DNA of 52,019 nt from Acidobacteriota bacterium (GTDB taxonomy: Bacteria > Actinomycetota > Acidimicrobiia > Spongiisociales > UBA5794), in NCBI GenBank assembly GCA_022562055.1, contig JADFQA010000023.1:1-52019 (forward strand). Reading direction: 5' to 3'. Positions 32,653-42,639 of the stretch are shown in pieces. The position numbers and the translations under genes were made by a program. Position 1 is the stretch's first letter, and every line of letters starts with the position of its first letter. The notes beneath the pieces were generated by a model. That model searched no databases. It was not told the origin of the DNA and saw nothing but the letters and a program-made list of their open reading frames with translations.

Positions 32653-34254
32653 ATGACAACAAGAGCCAGACTTCAAGAGCTTGGACTTCCTGCTCTCCGC
32701 TCTATGGCGGGTACCGTTGATGTCGACCACGAAGGACTCCAAAAGTCCAAGTTGATCACCGAAATCATGAGCGCAGGGGGGTTCAACGAGAGTCTGCTGC
32801 CAGCACCAAAAGAGATTTCCGACGACCGCGTCGACGCCGGTGAATCGAAGATCAGTGAGTCGGGTGCTCCCGAATCCAAAACGACAGACCAGGACACCCA
32901 AGACACCGACACGCGAGACGACTCGGTGGCTACCGACGACACACAGCCGCAAAACAACGGCGACCGCAAGCGTTCTGGAGGCGATCGTCAAAGAAATGAC
33001 GGCTCCCGGCAGCGCAACCAAGGTGGTCGCCAACGAGGCGACGGTCAGCGGCAGGGGCAAGGTCAGGGCGGAAACCGCAACCGCAGCCGTCGGCGCCGCG
33101 GCAGAGAACGCGACTACGAGCCAATTGATGAGTCCGAGCTCGAGGTCCGCGAAGGCATCCTCGACATCCTTCCCGAGGGGTACGGTTTCCTCCGGTGCAG
33201 CGGCTACCTGCCCGGTGACGACGACGTGTATGTTGCCGCCAACCTCGTACGACGCAGCCGGCTGCGCAAGGGTGATGTCATTTCCGGTCCCGTTCGTCCT
33301 GCCAGGGCTCAGGAGAAATTCGCAGCCCTTGTCCGCGCAATCTCCGTCAACGGCATCGATCCTGAGGAGGCCAAGGATCGTGTCAACTTTGCCAAGCTGA
33401 CTCCGCTGTTCCCCGATGTACGCCTTCGCCTTGAGGTGGACGACGAGCCTAATTCGATACTTCCGCGGATCGTCGATCTGATCGCTCCGATCGGCAAGGG
33501 CCAACGTGGGCTGATCGTATCGCCGCCAAAGGCTGGCAAAACAACGGTGCTCAAGGAAATTGCCAACTCGGTTTCGAAGAACAACCCGGAATGTCACCTG
33601 ATGGTTGTCTTGGTGGACGAGCGCCCCGAAGAAGTCACTGACATGCAGAGGTCTGTGAAGGGCGAGGTCATCTCTTCGACATTTGACCGCCCTGCGGAGG
33701 AGCACACCCAAGTTGCAGAACTTGCTATTGAGCGGGCGAAGCGTCTTGTCGAGCAAGGGCAGGACGTTGTTGTCTTGCTCGACTCGATCACTCGGCTTGC
33801 TCGGGCGTACAACCTTTCAATGCCTGCAAGCGGACGCATTCTCTCGGGTGGTGTCGATTCGGGTGCCCTGTACCCTCCGAAACGCTTTTTTGGCGCGGCC
33901 CGTAATATCGAAGAGGGTGGCTCGCTCACCATCATCGGTACCGCGCTTGTTGAGACCGGCTCTCGCATGGACGAGGTGATCTTTGAAGAGTTCAAAGGTA
34001 CCGGCAACATGGAGCTGCGGCTTGATCGGAAACTCGCCGACCGGCGGATTTATCCGGCTATCGACGTAGCGTCGTCGAGCACCCGGCGTGAGGATCTGTT
34101 AATGCATCCTGACGAGCTTCAGGAGGTGTGGAAGCTACGCCGAGTGCTGCTCGCACTCGATGGCGGCGCGGCGCTTGAACTGTTGATCGACCGTCTCAAG
34201 ACCACGCGCTCCAACGCCGAGTTTCTGCTGAGCATTTCGAAGGTCGGGAAGTAA
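32653..34254 (+). CDS. rho: Transcription termination factor Rho
   Basis: The 533-residue protein has an N-terminal Rho_N helix region (RARLQELGLPALRSMAG). A long polar insert of about 80 residues rich in Arg, Gln, Asn and Gly follows, as usual in Actinobacteria. Next are the OB-fold RNA site (GILDILPEGYGFLR), Walker A SPPKAGKTTVLKE, Walker B VVLLDSITRLARAYN, the Q/R-loop region and LMHPDELQEVWKLRRVL. It is a hexameric RNA-dependent ATPase that ends transcription. ATG 32653 has AAAGGGG nine bases upstream; the in-frame extension to 32455 would cover the promoter and leader. Confidence 0.95.
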   Translation: MTTRARLQELGLPALRSMAGTVDVDHEGLQKSKLITEIMSAGGFNESLLPAPKEISDDRVDAGESKISESGAPESKTTDQDTQDTDTRDDSVATDDTQPQNNGDRKRSGGDRQRNDGSRQRNQGGRQRGDGQRQGQGQGGNRNRSRRRRGRERDYEPIDESELEVREGILDILPEGYGFLRCSGYLPGDDDVYVAANLVRRSRLRKGDVISGPVRPARAQEKFAALVRAISVNGIDPEEAKDRVNFAKLTPLFPDVRLRLEVDDEPNSILPRIVDLIAPIGKGQRGLIVSPPKAGKTTVLKEIANSVSKNNPECHLMVVLVDERPEEVTDMQRSVKGEVISSTFDRPAEEHTQVAELAIERAKRLVEQGQDVVVLLDSITRLARAYNLSMPASGRILSGGVDSGALYPPKRFFGAARNIEEGGSLTIIGTALVETGSRMDEVIFEEFKGTGNMELRLDRKLADRRIYPAIDVASSSTRREDLLMHPDELQEVWKLRRVLLALDGGAALELLIDRLKTTRSNAEFLLSISKVGK

Positions 34255-34306
34255 CTTTCAGGGGTTCCCGTTCTACTAAAGTTTCCCCTTCACATAGGAG
34301 TTTGCC

Positions 34307-34615
34307 GTGAAGTCTGACATTCATCCCGGATACCGCGCTGTGGTGTTCCAGGACACATCATCGGAGTTTTCGTTCCTCACGCAGTCGACGATCGAAACCA
34401 AAGAGACCGTCGAGTGGGAAGACGGAAACACGTACCCGCTCGCCAAGGTCGAGATCTCCTCTGCGAGCCACCCGTTTTACACCGGTAAGCAAGTACTCAT
34501 TGATACGACCGGACGCGTCGAGCGTTTCCGGCGCCGCTACGCCAACGTTGGCATCAATACCGAGCAGAAAACTGCGGCGACAACGGGAGACGAAAAAGCC
34601 TCGACCGAGGCTTAG
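34307..34615 (+). CDS. rpmE2: 50S ribosomal protein L31 type B (Cys-free form)
   Basis: [35 protein letters not shown] and [12 protein letters not shown] are type B L31 signatures. The zinc-binding cysteines of type A are absent, so the protein is zinc-independent. At 102 residues it has a short extra tail ([18 protein letters not shown]). GTG 34307 has TAGGAG seven bases upstream. It lies between rho and the DUF1385 gene. Confidence 0.95.
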   Translation: MKSDIHPGYRAVVFQDTSSEFSFLTQSTIETKETVEWEDGNTYPLAKVEISSASHPFYTGKQVLIDTTGRVERFRRRYANVGINTEQKTAATTGDEKASTEA

Positions 34616-34617
34616 CC

Positions 34618-35565
34618 ATGAGCCAACCTCCAGCTGCCGTTGTCGGGGGCCAGGCGGTAATCGAAGGTGTCATGATGCGATCACCCACAGGGTGGGCGGT
34701 GGCTGTGCGTCGGCCAGACGGCATCATTGAGGCTGAAGGGCGTGACCTCCCGAAACTCTCTTCGCATTCCCGGCTCGCCAAGATGCCGTTCACTCGCGGC
34801 ATCATGGTGCTCGGTGAAAGCCTGTCGCTTGGTTTCAAGGCGCTGTCGTGGTCAGCGCAGAAGTCGGGCGAGGAGGAAGATGAGCTCAAGCGTTGGCAGG
34901 TTGTCCTGACAATGGTGATCGGCGTGGTTCTCGCTGTGGGTTTGCTCGTCATCGTCCCGGTTGTCGGAGCGAACTGGCTCAAGCGGTTCTTTGATGATTC
35001 GAGCCTGGCTTTTGTCGTGATGGACGGGCTGCTACGTATCGGGTTTCTGGTTGGATACATTGCGCTAATCGCCCGCTCTGACGACATCCAACGGGTGTTC
35101 CAATACCACGGTGCCGAGCACAAAACTATCCACGCTTACGAGGCAGGGGACCCTCTCACCATTGCGGAGATCCAGAAGTACAGCCCGCGGCATCCTCGAT
35201 GTGGGACGTCCTTCCTTGTCATTGTCGGGATGGTTGCTTTCTTCGTTTTTCTCGTGCTTGCGCCGCTGGCCTTGGTGTGGCAGATAGCGGCTCGCATCGT
35301 GTTGATCCCTGTTGTTGCCGGCGTGTCGTACGAGGTTCTCAAGGCGGGGGCGACGTCACGCTGGTTGGCCTGGGCGAATCGCCCCGGGATCTGGTTGCAA
35401 GCAATCACTACCAACGAACCGACCGGCGACCAGGTTGAGGTTGCGATCGCATCTCTGCTCGTTGCCGTTGATGAGGATGAGGCCGAACGGCTGATTGCCT
35501 TGGGAGGCATTCCCGACAGTGTGATCAACGCTGAGAGCACTCGTCTGGGAACGTCTAATGGATGA
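34618..35565 (+). CDS. DUF1385 (YqhQ-like) membrane protein
   Basis: This 315-residue protein has the DUF1385 opening VVGGQAVIEGVMMRSPTGWAVAVRRPDG, the central QYHGAEHKTIHAYEAGDPLT and SPRHPRCGTSFLVIV with conserved His and Cys, and about four to five transmembrane segments. Function is not established. It commonly lies between rpmE and prfA, as here. It starts two bases after the rpmE stop and overlaps prfA by eight bases. Confidence 0.92.
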   Translation: MSQPPAAVVGGQAVIEGVMMRSPTGWAVAVRRPDGIIEAEGRDLPKLSSHSRLAKMPFTRGIMVLGESLSLGFKALSWSAQKSGEEEDELKRWQVVLTMVIGVVLAVGLLVIVPVVGANWLKRFFDDSSLAFVVMDGLLRIGFLVGYIALIARSDDIQRVFQYHGAEHKTIHAYEAGDPLTIAEIQKYSPRHPRCGTSFLVIVGMVAFFVFLVLAPLALVWQIAARIVLIPVVAGVSYEVLKAGATSRWLAWANRPGIWLQAITTNEPTGDQVEVAIASLLVAVDEDEAERLIALGGIPDSVINAESTRLGTSNG

Positions 35566-36637
35566 CAACCTGCGTCAGAAACTTGTCGAGATCGAGGAGG
35601 CCTTCGAGGCGACGCTGCTCCAGCTCGCAGACAACATCATTCTTTCTGATCAGGATCGGTATCGCGAGGTCACCCAGCGTCATGCGGAGATCAAACCGAT
35701 CGTCGAGGCCTACCGTCGGTACGTTACTGCCGAGGGCGAGTTGGTTGAAGCTGCAGAACTCCGGGCTGACGAGGCCGACGCAGACATGGCGACCTACCTC
35801 GATGATGTTCAGGCTGAGTTGCGGACCGAAATGGATGGTCTCGAAGCCGATCTACGAATCTTGCTTGTCCCTAAGGACCCTGACGACGACCGTGACGTCA
35901 TCGTAGAAATCCGGTCTGCCGCCGGTGGTGACGAGGCTGCTCTGTGGGCTGGGGACCTCATGAGGATGTACGAACGGTTTGCGGAGCGGCTCGGGTGGAA
36001 ATTCGAAACGATCGACATGTCCGGTTCCGACGGGGGAGGCCTCAAGGAAGGGACCTTCTCAATCAAGGGGCACGGTGCGTTTGCCCGCTTCAAGTTCGAG
36101 GCTGGCCCACACAGGGTCCAGCGGGTTCCGAAAACTGAATCCCAGGGCCGTATACATACGTCCATGGCGACCGTTGCGGTCCTCCCCGAAGTAGAGGAAG
36201 TCGAGGTCGAGATCCACGAGAACGACCTGGAGATCAATGTGTTTCGCTCAACTGGGCCTGGCGGGCAATCGGTGAATACGACAGACTCGGCTGTGCGGAT
36301 CATCCACAAACCGACGGGCATTGTCGTGGTATGCCAGGACGAGAAATCACAGCTCCAGAACAAAATCAAAGCCCTTCGGGTGCTGCGGGCCAGGTTGTAC
36401 CAAGCAAAACTTGACGAACAGCTCGGCGAGCGGGCCTCAGAACGCAAGAGCCAAATCGGAACCGGGGACAGGTCCGAGAAGATTCGTACGTACAACTTCA
36501 AAGAGAACAGGGTCACCGATCATCGCGTCAGTCTCACGATCCACGCGTTAGGCGACGTTCTCGACGGCGATCTTGAGGCGTTTCATCAGGCACTCGCGGC
36601 CCGTGATGTGACCGAGCGGCTCGCCGCCGTTGAGTGA
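35558..36637 (+). CDS. prfA: Peptide chain release factor 1
   Basis: The 359-residue class I release factor has GGDEAALWAGDLMRMY, the codon-recognition PxT motif in HRVQRVPKTESQGRIHTS (RF2 would have SPF) and the GGQ loop RSTGPGGQSVNTTDSAVR. It ends translation at UAA and UAG, so it is not the factor that competes with selenocysteine insertion at UGA. It overlaps the DUF1385 gene and precedes prmC, whose product methylates the GGQ glutamine. Confidence 0.96.
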   Translation: MDDNLRQKLVEIEEAFEATLLQLADNIILSDQDRYREVTQRHAEIKPIVEAYRRYVTAEGELVEAAELRADEADADMATYLDDVQAELRTEMDGLEADLRILLVPKDPDDDRDVIVEIRSAAGGDEAALWAGDLMRMYERFAERLGWKFETIDMSGSDGGGLKEGTFSIKGHGAFARFKFEAGPHRVQRVPKTESQGRIHTSMATVAVLPEVEEVEVEIHENDLEINVFRSTGPGGQSVNTTDSAVRIIHKPTGIVVVCQDEKSQLQNKIKALRVLRARLYQAKLDEQLGERASERKSQIGTGDRSEKIRTYNFKENRVTDHRVSLTIHALGDVLDGDLEAFHQALAARDVTERLAAVE

Positions 36638-36699
36638 CATTCGCCGTTACGGTGCACAAGCCAATGGCGACACGGTGAGACATAGCGAGGGATTATGTG

Positions 36700-37512
36700 A
36701 TGGCAACGTCAACGCGTGACTTTCTTGCAACGGGGACGCTCCCGCAATACGAGACTGTGCGTCTTGCGATGCTCGTTGCGGGAGTCTCGCGTTTCGAGGT
36801 TCTCCAAGGGCGGGACCTGTCCGATACCGAGGCTCGACGTCTGAAGTCTCTCGTCGACAAACGAGCTTCTGGTGTTCCACTGCAACACCTTGAGGGCGTG
36901 GTTCAGTTCGGCCCAATCGACGTGTTGTGCGACTCCCGAGCGCTTGTCCCACGTCCCGAAACGGAGTACCTCTGGGAACTCGTTGTAGAACGAGTCAGCG
37001 GGCGCAGGGTTGACGTCGTAGTGGATCTGTGCACAGGTGGCGGCTGTCTTGCGCTCGCCCTCAAACACGAGCTACCCGCAGCGCGCGTGATCGGAACCGA
37101 CGTGGATTCGAGCGCGGTTTCGCTAGCGTCCGACAACGCGACGTTCACCGGCATCGAGATCGAGGTACGCGAGGGAGACCTGTTCGAGGCGCTGCCCAAA
37201 GAGATTTTCGGGCAGGTTGACCTTTTGGTAGTAAACCCGCCCTACGTTGCGGAGTCTGAGTTTGGCTCTCTACCGATCGATGTCCGAGTGTACGACCCCA
37301 AGGTTGCGTTGGTGGCTGGCGACACCGGCCTCGAAATTGTCGAACGAATTGCCGTAGATTGGGAGGCATGGATGCGACCCAGCGGGCTGCTTGCGCTCGA
37401 GATCGGCGAGCACCAAGGCGCTGCAGTGCGCGGATTGTTCCCTGCAGGGGACACGGAACTTGTTCCTGACCTCGCTGGGCGCACTCGGTTTTTCTTTGCG
37501 TACGCGCAGTAG
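36700..37512 (+). CDS. prmC: Release factor glutamine methyltransferase PrmC
   Basis: The 270-residue protein has an N-terminal helical substrate-binding region (QHLEGVVQFGPIDVLCDSRALVPRPETEYL) and a Rossmann methyltransferase domain with DLCTGGGCLALALK, GTDVDSSAV and the catalytic NPPYVAESE. It N5-methylates the GGQ glutamine of release factors using SAM. ATG 36700 or the adjacent GTG 36697 could start it; AGCGAGGG lies upstream. Confidence 0.94.
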   Translation: MATSTRDFLATGTLPQYETVRLAMLVAGVSRFEVLQGRDLSDTEARRLKSLVDKRASGVPLQHLEGVVQFGPIDVLCDSRALVPRPETEYLWELVVERVSGRRVDVVVDLCTGGGCLALALKHELPAARVIGTDVDSSAVSLASDNATFTGIEIEVREGDLFEALPKEIFGQVDLLVVNPPYVAESEFGSLPIDVRVYDPKVALVAGDTGLEIVERIAVDWEAWMRPSGLLALEIGEHQGAAVRGLFPAGDTELVPDLAGRTRFFFAYAQ

Positions 37513-37554
37513 CTAATTTAGACAGTGGCCCTTGACGAGAGGAGTGGACTGGAC

Positions 37555-38118
37555 ATGACGATTGATGGTGCGGTCGCGGCCCTTGCCCGTGGTGAAATTG
37601 TCGGGTTGCCGACTGACACGCTGTACGGACTAGCGGTGGATCCGTTCCGCGAAGAGGCCATCGAGGCCATGCATGTGCTCAAGGATAGGGACACCCGTAA
37701 GCCGCTGGCATTGTTAGTTGCGAGTATTGAACAGGCAATGCAAGTTGCTGAGCTCACTGATCGTGCACTCGAACTAGCTGACCAGCATTGGCCAGGTGGT
37801 TTGACCATGGTGCTGCGGAGGCTGAAGACCGCACCCGACTGGATCGGCGACTCCCATGCCCGCACTGTCGGGGTGCGGTGTCCCGATCACGAGGTCGCGC
37901 TGGAACTACTTCGCCGTACCGGGCCGCTTGCAGTCACGAGCGCCAATCTATCGGGAAGGCACAGCGCAGTCGATGAGTCAGAGGCCGAAGATCAGTTCGG
38001 GGATGCTGTTTCGGTGTACGTCGTCGGTACGGCCCCCGGCGGCCAAGCGTCGACAGTGATCGACCTCACCTCGCCGACACCTCTGATCCTGCGCGCCGGG
38101 CCGGTCAAAGACACGTGA
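37555..38118 (+). CDS. L-threonylcarbamoyladenylate synthase (Sua5/YrdC/TsaC)
   Basis: The 187-residue YrdC-domain protein has the KxR-type RNA/nucleotide site in VLKDRDTRKPLALLVAS, GLPTDTLYGLAVD at the N-terminus, HWPGGLTMVL, VGVRCPDH and the SANLSG motif. It makes threonylcarbamoyl-AMP for the t6A modification of ANN-decoding tRNAs. It is the short TsaC-like form without the Sua5 C-terminal domain. ATG 37555 has AGAGGAG ten bases upstream; GTG 37525 is an alternative. Its stop overlaps the next start (GTGA). Confidence 0.93.
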   Translation: MTIDGAVAALARGEIVGLPTDTLYGLAVDPFREEAIEAMHVLKDRDTRKPLALLVASIEQAMQVAELTDRALELADQHWPGGLTMVLRRLKTAPDWIGDSHARTVGVRCPDHEVALELLRRTGPLAVTSANLSGRHSAVDESEAEDQFGDAVSVYVVGTAPGGQASTVIDLTSPTPLILRAGPVKDT

Positions 38119-38624
38119 CTGATGAGTCCGTGCCAGCACAGCCGTCGCGTTGGCGAGCGGTGGCAGTTGCGATCGTCGTGTCGGTTGCAATCGCGCTTGT
38201 CGGGGTCGTCGGCGGACTTTTTGATTCATCGGTCGGTCTATGGACGTTGGGTCTTGCGGCCCCACTCGTTGGCGTAGTCCTCCTCAGCCGACTGAGCCGC
38301 GGTGCAGACCGCCGAGCAGTGTTCATATCGCTCGGCATTTTCGGTGCCGCGTTCGTGGTTGTTGGCGCCTTGGATTGGATCGGATTCCCGATTGGCGTGC
38401 CCGCTGCGATCACCCTGGCCACGGGGCTTGCCGCGAGTTACGCCTTGAAGTTTCGCTCAATAGAGACAATGCAGAGACGTACTTCGTGGGTCATCGGGGC
38501 GTTTGCTATCGCTTGGGCCCTGTCGCTGGGACTGTCCACCGCGGCTGCTGCAGTAGTGAGCGCGCCGTTGGCCTTCATCGCTGTTGGCATGGCCGACCTG
38601 AAGCTTGGCGCCGAGGCTACGTAG
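38115..38624 (+). CDS. Small polytopic membrane protein, unknown function
   Basis: The 169-residue protein has about five hydrophobic segments (AVAIVVSVAIALVGVVGGLF, LWTLGLAAPLVGVVLL, FISLGIFGAAFVVVGAL, AAITLATGLAASYALKF, then VIGAFAIAWALSLGLSTAAAAVV). No family is recognised and no catalytic motif is visible. The GTG start overlaps the sua5 stop, suggesting translational coupling. It converges with the dsbA-like gene, with nine bases between the stops. Confidence 0.7.
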   Translation: MTDESVPAQPSRWRAVAVAIVVSVAIALVGVVGGLFDSSVGLWTLGLAAPLVGVVLLSRLSRGADRRAVFISLGIFGAAFVVVGALDWIGFPIGVPAAITLATGLAASYALKFRSIETMQRRTSWVIGAFAIAWALSLGLSTAAAAVVSAPLAFIAVGMADLKLGAEAT

Positions 38625-38633
38625 CTGTGGGCT

Positions 38634-39347
38634 CTAACAGTCGGCGCCGTCGATTGCGCAGGCTTCGCCAACCGCGGTCAGCACGCCCTTGCCTCTGAAG
38701 AACCGCGTTATTGCCGGTTCGAGTGTCTCGAATGGTGCATACCCTCGCGTAACAATTGTCATGTCGGCGCCGATGCGGACAAGCAGTGTCGGGAACCCTT
38801 GGACTCCGTAGCTGCGTGACAGCGCAAAGTCCGCCCATGCACGCTGCTTCCAGTCAGCGGTTGCAATGTCGGCGGTGAACTCGTCGACGTCGACGTCGAA
38901 GTCTGCGAGGAGTGACCGGTAGGTCGAGGCGTCCGTGATATCGACTGCTTCTGCGTAGAACGCCTGCTGGAGCCGCGTGAAAAATCTCAATGTGTCGACG
39001 GGCTGGTTTTCCCTCATCCAGACGACGGCAATCGCGGGCAACTCGGTGTTGTACGTCCAGTTGTCGCGGTCAAGGCCGGTTTCATCGAACGGTTGTCCGG
39101 TTGCTTCAGCGACGTGGCGCCAGTGACCGAGGATGAAAGATCGCATTTCGTCGTCGAGGATGTCGGCGTCCGGGCCGGGCCGGAGACCTCCGACGATTGT
39201 CTCCATTTCGATGGAAAAGTGGTCAGAGAGTCTCTCAAGTGTTGGTGCAAATCCCCAACACCATGAGCACATTGGATCACCGACATATACAAAGCTCGGC
39301 CGGGTCTGAGTCGGTGTTGTGGCGTCCTGTTTGTTATCAATGTCCAT
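38634..39347 (-). CDS. DsbA-family thioredoxin-fold oxidoreductase (cytoplasmic type)
   Basis: The 237-residue protein has a thioredoxin-fold CxxC motif, YVGDPMCSWCWGFAP, a helical insert and the cis-Pro region YGVQGFPTLLVRIG. No signal peptide is present, so it resembles the FrnE/YwbO-like cytoplasmic DsbA group involved in thiol-disulfide exchange or detoxification rather than periplasmic folding. ATG 39347 is chosen; an ATG at 39377 is in frame but adds an unlikely MQPVERRYIT. It is divergent from glyA. Confidence 0.85.
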   Translation of the reverse strand: MDIDNKQDATTPTQTRPSFVYVGDPMCSWCWGFAPTLERLSDHFSIEMETIVGGLRPGPDADILDDEMRSFILGHWRHVAEATGQPFDETGLDRDNWTYNTELPAIAVVWMRENQPVDTLRFFTRLQQAFYAEAVDITDASTYRSLLADFDVDVDEFTADIATADWKQRAWADFALSRSYGVQGFPTLLVRIGADMTIVTRGYAPFETLEPAITRFFRGKGVLTAVGEACAIDGADC

Positions 39348-39420
39348 GGTGATGTAACGCCGCTCGACGGGTTGCAATTTCCGTTACCCTAGCTCTCGAT
39401 TGGACTGACCGGAGGAACAG

Positions 39421-40692
39421 ATGATCGACACCGCAAGCCTCGAAGAGGTGGATCCAAAACTCGCAGACATGATCGCTCGCGAGGCCGGACGTCAGCGTGC
39501 GAAAATTCACTTGATCGCTTCCGAGAACTTCGTGTCTGTTGCGATGATGCAGGCCGCCGGATCGGTACTGACGAACAACTACTCCGAGGGTTATCCGGGC
39601 CGGCGCTACTATGAGGGTTGTCAGGTGATCGACGAGATCGAGTCGTTGGCGATCGACAGGGCGATGTCATTGTTTGGTAGCGAGCACGCCAATGTGCAGT
39701 CACACTCTGGCTCGCAGGCGAACATGGCTGCCTATCTTGCAGTTATCGATCCTGGCGACACGGTTCTTGGTATGGCGCTGGATCAGGGAGGTCACCTTAC
39801 CCACGGCAGTCATGTCAACTTTTCGGGGAACCTGTTCAATTTCGTTTCGTATGGCATGGATCCTGAAACCGAACGTATCGACTTTGACGACGTGCGGCGC
39901 ATTGCTCTGCAACACAAGCCAAAATTGATCATCGGCGGATATACCTCGTACTCGCGTCTGCTCGATTGGTCCAAGTTCCGCGATATTGCAGACGAGGTTG
40001 GTGCGATCCTCGTCATCGACGCGGCCCACATTATCGGCCTCATTGCCGGGGGAGCGCACCCAGATCCGGTACCGCACGCCGACATTGTCACTGCAACCAC
40101 GCACAAAGCGCTGCGAGGCCCACGCGGGGGGCTGATTCTGTGCAAGGAGAAGTACGCAAAAGCGGTCGACAAGGCTGTGTTTCCGTACGCTCAGGGTGGT
40201 CCGAACAACTCGATGATCGCGGCAAAGGCGCTGTGTTTCGAACGTGCGGCCACACCCGAGTTTTCGGTGTACGCCCATCAGATCGTCAAGAACGCTGCCG
40301 CTTTGGCGGCGAACATCGCCGCCCAAGGAGTTCGCATCATTTCAGGTGGGACCGACAACCACATGTTTATGATCGATCTGCGCTCGATCGACGAGGACCT
40401 CACGGGCAAGGTCGCCGCACGATTGCTCGACGATGTTGGGATCACACTGAACCGCAACGCCATCCCGTTTGACCCTCGGTCGCCGTTCATCACCTCGGGG
40501 TTACGCATTGGACTTCCTTCGGCGACAACCGCCGGTATGAAGGAAGCAGACATGGAGACGCTCGGCGATCTCATGATTGGGGTGTTACGCGGCCGCGACG
40601 ATGAAGCGCTGTTGAGCAACCTTGAGCAGCGCATCGGCGCTCTCGCGGCGGCGTTCCCCAGCTACCCGGAGGACTTCTCGGGTCATGTTTAG
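39421..40692 (+). CDS. glyA: Serine hydroxymethyltransferase
   Basis: The 423-residue PLP enzyme has HLIASENFVS, NNYSEGYPGRRYYEGC, VNFSGNLFNFVSYG and the PLP lysine in TTTHKALRGPRGGLIL, and it matches the usual SHMT length. It interconverts serine and glycine with tetrahydrofolate. ATG 39421 has GGAGG about seven bases upstream. The atp operon begins about 95 bases downstream. Confidence 0.96.
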   Translation: MIDTASLEEVDPKLADMIAREAGRQRAKIHLIASENFVSVAMMQAAGSVLTNNYSEGYPGRRYYEGCQVIDEIESLAIDRAMSLFGSEHANVQSHSGSQANMAAYLAVIDPGDTVLGMALDQGGHLTHGSHVNFSGNLFNFVSYGMDPETERIDFDDVRRIALQHKPKLIIGGYTSYSRLLDWSKFRDIADEVGAILVIDAAHIIGLIAGGAHPDPVPHADIVTATTHKALRGPRGGLILCKEKYAKAVDKAVFPYAQGGPNNSMIAAKALCFERAATPEFSVYAHQIVKNAAALAANIAAQGVRIISGGTDNHMFMIDLRSIDEDLTGKVAARLLDDVGITLNRNAIPFDPRSPFITSGLRIGLPSATTAGMKEADMETLGDLMIGVLRGRDDEALLSNLEQRIGALAAAFPSYPEDFSGHV

Positions 40693-40756
40693 GCGGCGCA
40701 CGCAACACCGTATTTGGATCGGCAATCGCAGTGTTGCTAACGTGGCCGGACGACCT

Positions 40757-40772
40757 TGTGAAACGATTCACA
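40757..40772. promoter_or_regulatory. Perfect CRP-type palindrome upstream of the atp operon
   Basis: TGTGA-AACGAT-TCACA matches the CRP/GlxR consensus exactly. It ends 15 bases before the GTG start of the first atp gene, close to its ribosome site. A weak promoter-like pair (TTGGAT 40714, GCTAAC 40736) lies upstream. If those elements are real, a bound CRP-like protein would sit downstream of the start site and repress; a different promoter would allow activation. Confidence 0.6.
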
Positions 40773-40787
40773 AAGTGGAGATTCTTC

Positions 40788-41087
40788 GTGAGCGATGATA
40801 CCAAGCAGTCTGCTACAACCGATGGCCCCACCAGCGACGCGCCCCACGCACGGACCATAGGGCAGGGAGGTCGGTTCGACATGGTCCATGGCTTCGCTAG
40901 AGGCGGCGACTTCTTGTCGTCGATCATCGCCGGCATGTTGCTCGGACTAGGTGCTGACTACCTGTTGGGGACCAGGCCAGTGTTTGTTGTACTCGGCATT
41001 GTTGCCGGCTCGGTGACGGGTTTCTACAAGCTCTGGTTGGCGTCGGCGAACTTGCGGCAAGCGCCGGAGCGATTCCGTGGGCGTTGA
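40788..41087 (+). CDS. AtpZ/AtpI-like ATP synthase accessory membrane protein
   Basis: The 99-residue protein has a polar N-terminus and two transmembrane helices in the ATPase_gene1 pattern (FARGGDFLSSIIAGMLLGLGADYLLG, VVLGIVAGSVTGFYKLW). Such proteins help assembly or ion handling of F-ATPases. GTG 40788 has GTGGAG seven bases upstream; a longer in-frame GTG/ATG lies at 40731 but would span the CRP site. It overlaps atpI by 11 bases. Confidence 0.8.
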   Translation: MSDDTKQSATTDGPTSDAPHARTIGQGGRFDMVHGFARGGDFLSSIIAGMLLGLGADYLLGTRPVFVVLGIVAGSVTGFYKLWLASANLRQAPERFRGR

Positions 41088-41546
41088 GCTTTCGGGAAAC
41101 CTGGCCGACGACACGTCATCGGACGATGCTGCCGTGGCCAGGTTCGCGCCTGTCGGCCACGGAAACATGGTCGAGCAAAAGATTGCCATCTCAATGGTGC
41201 GACGGGTCGTCGTCGTTGCGCCGATTCTTGCTGTCATATTCGGGGTGTTCGCGGGCGCTGGCGCCGCAGTCGCGGCAGTCGTAGGCGTCGGTGTCGTGGC
41301 TGTGAATTTCCTCATCAGCGGCGCGATGATGTCGCGATCTGCGCGCATCTCTCTGAACCTGTATCATGCCGCCGCGTTGTTCGGATTTGTCGTGCGTCTC
41401 GGTCTGGTGATGGTCATGATGTTCACGCTTGCCGGTACAACGAACATTGACAAAACAGCGCTTGGTATATCTGTGGTGGTTAGCTACTTTGCCTTGCTGT
41501 CTTGGGAGGCGATCGTTTTGACCAGAGGTACGAAAGAGGAGTTTGA

Positions 41547-41559
<13 letters not shown>
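41077..41559 (+). CDS. atpI: ATP synthase protein I
   Basis: The 160-residue protein has four hydrophobic helices (VVVVAPILAVIFGVFAGAGAAVAAVVGVGVVAVNFLISGAMM, AAALFGFVVRLGLVMVMMFTL, ISVVVSYFALLSWEAIVL) and the AtpI-like pattern. AtpI is a nonessential assembly factor for the c-ring. It starts with GTG inside the preceding gene and overlaps atpB by 13 bases. Confidence 0.8.
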
Positions 41560-42630
<1,071 letters not shown>

Positions 42631-42639
42631 GAGATCGCG

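Noticed and set aside
32482-33756. 424-codon leftward frame across rho
   Set aside because: It is antisense to the conserved Rho domains and low in complexity because of Rho's polar insert. Long shadow frames are expected at this base composition.
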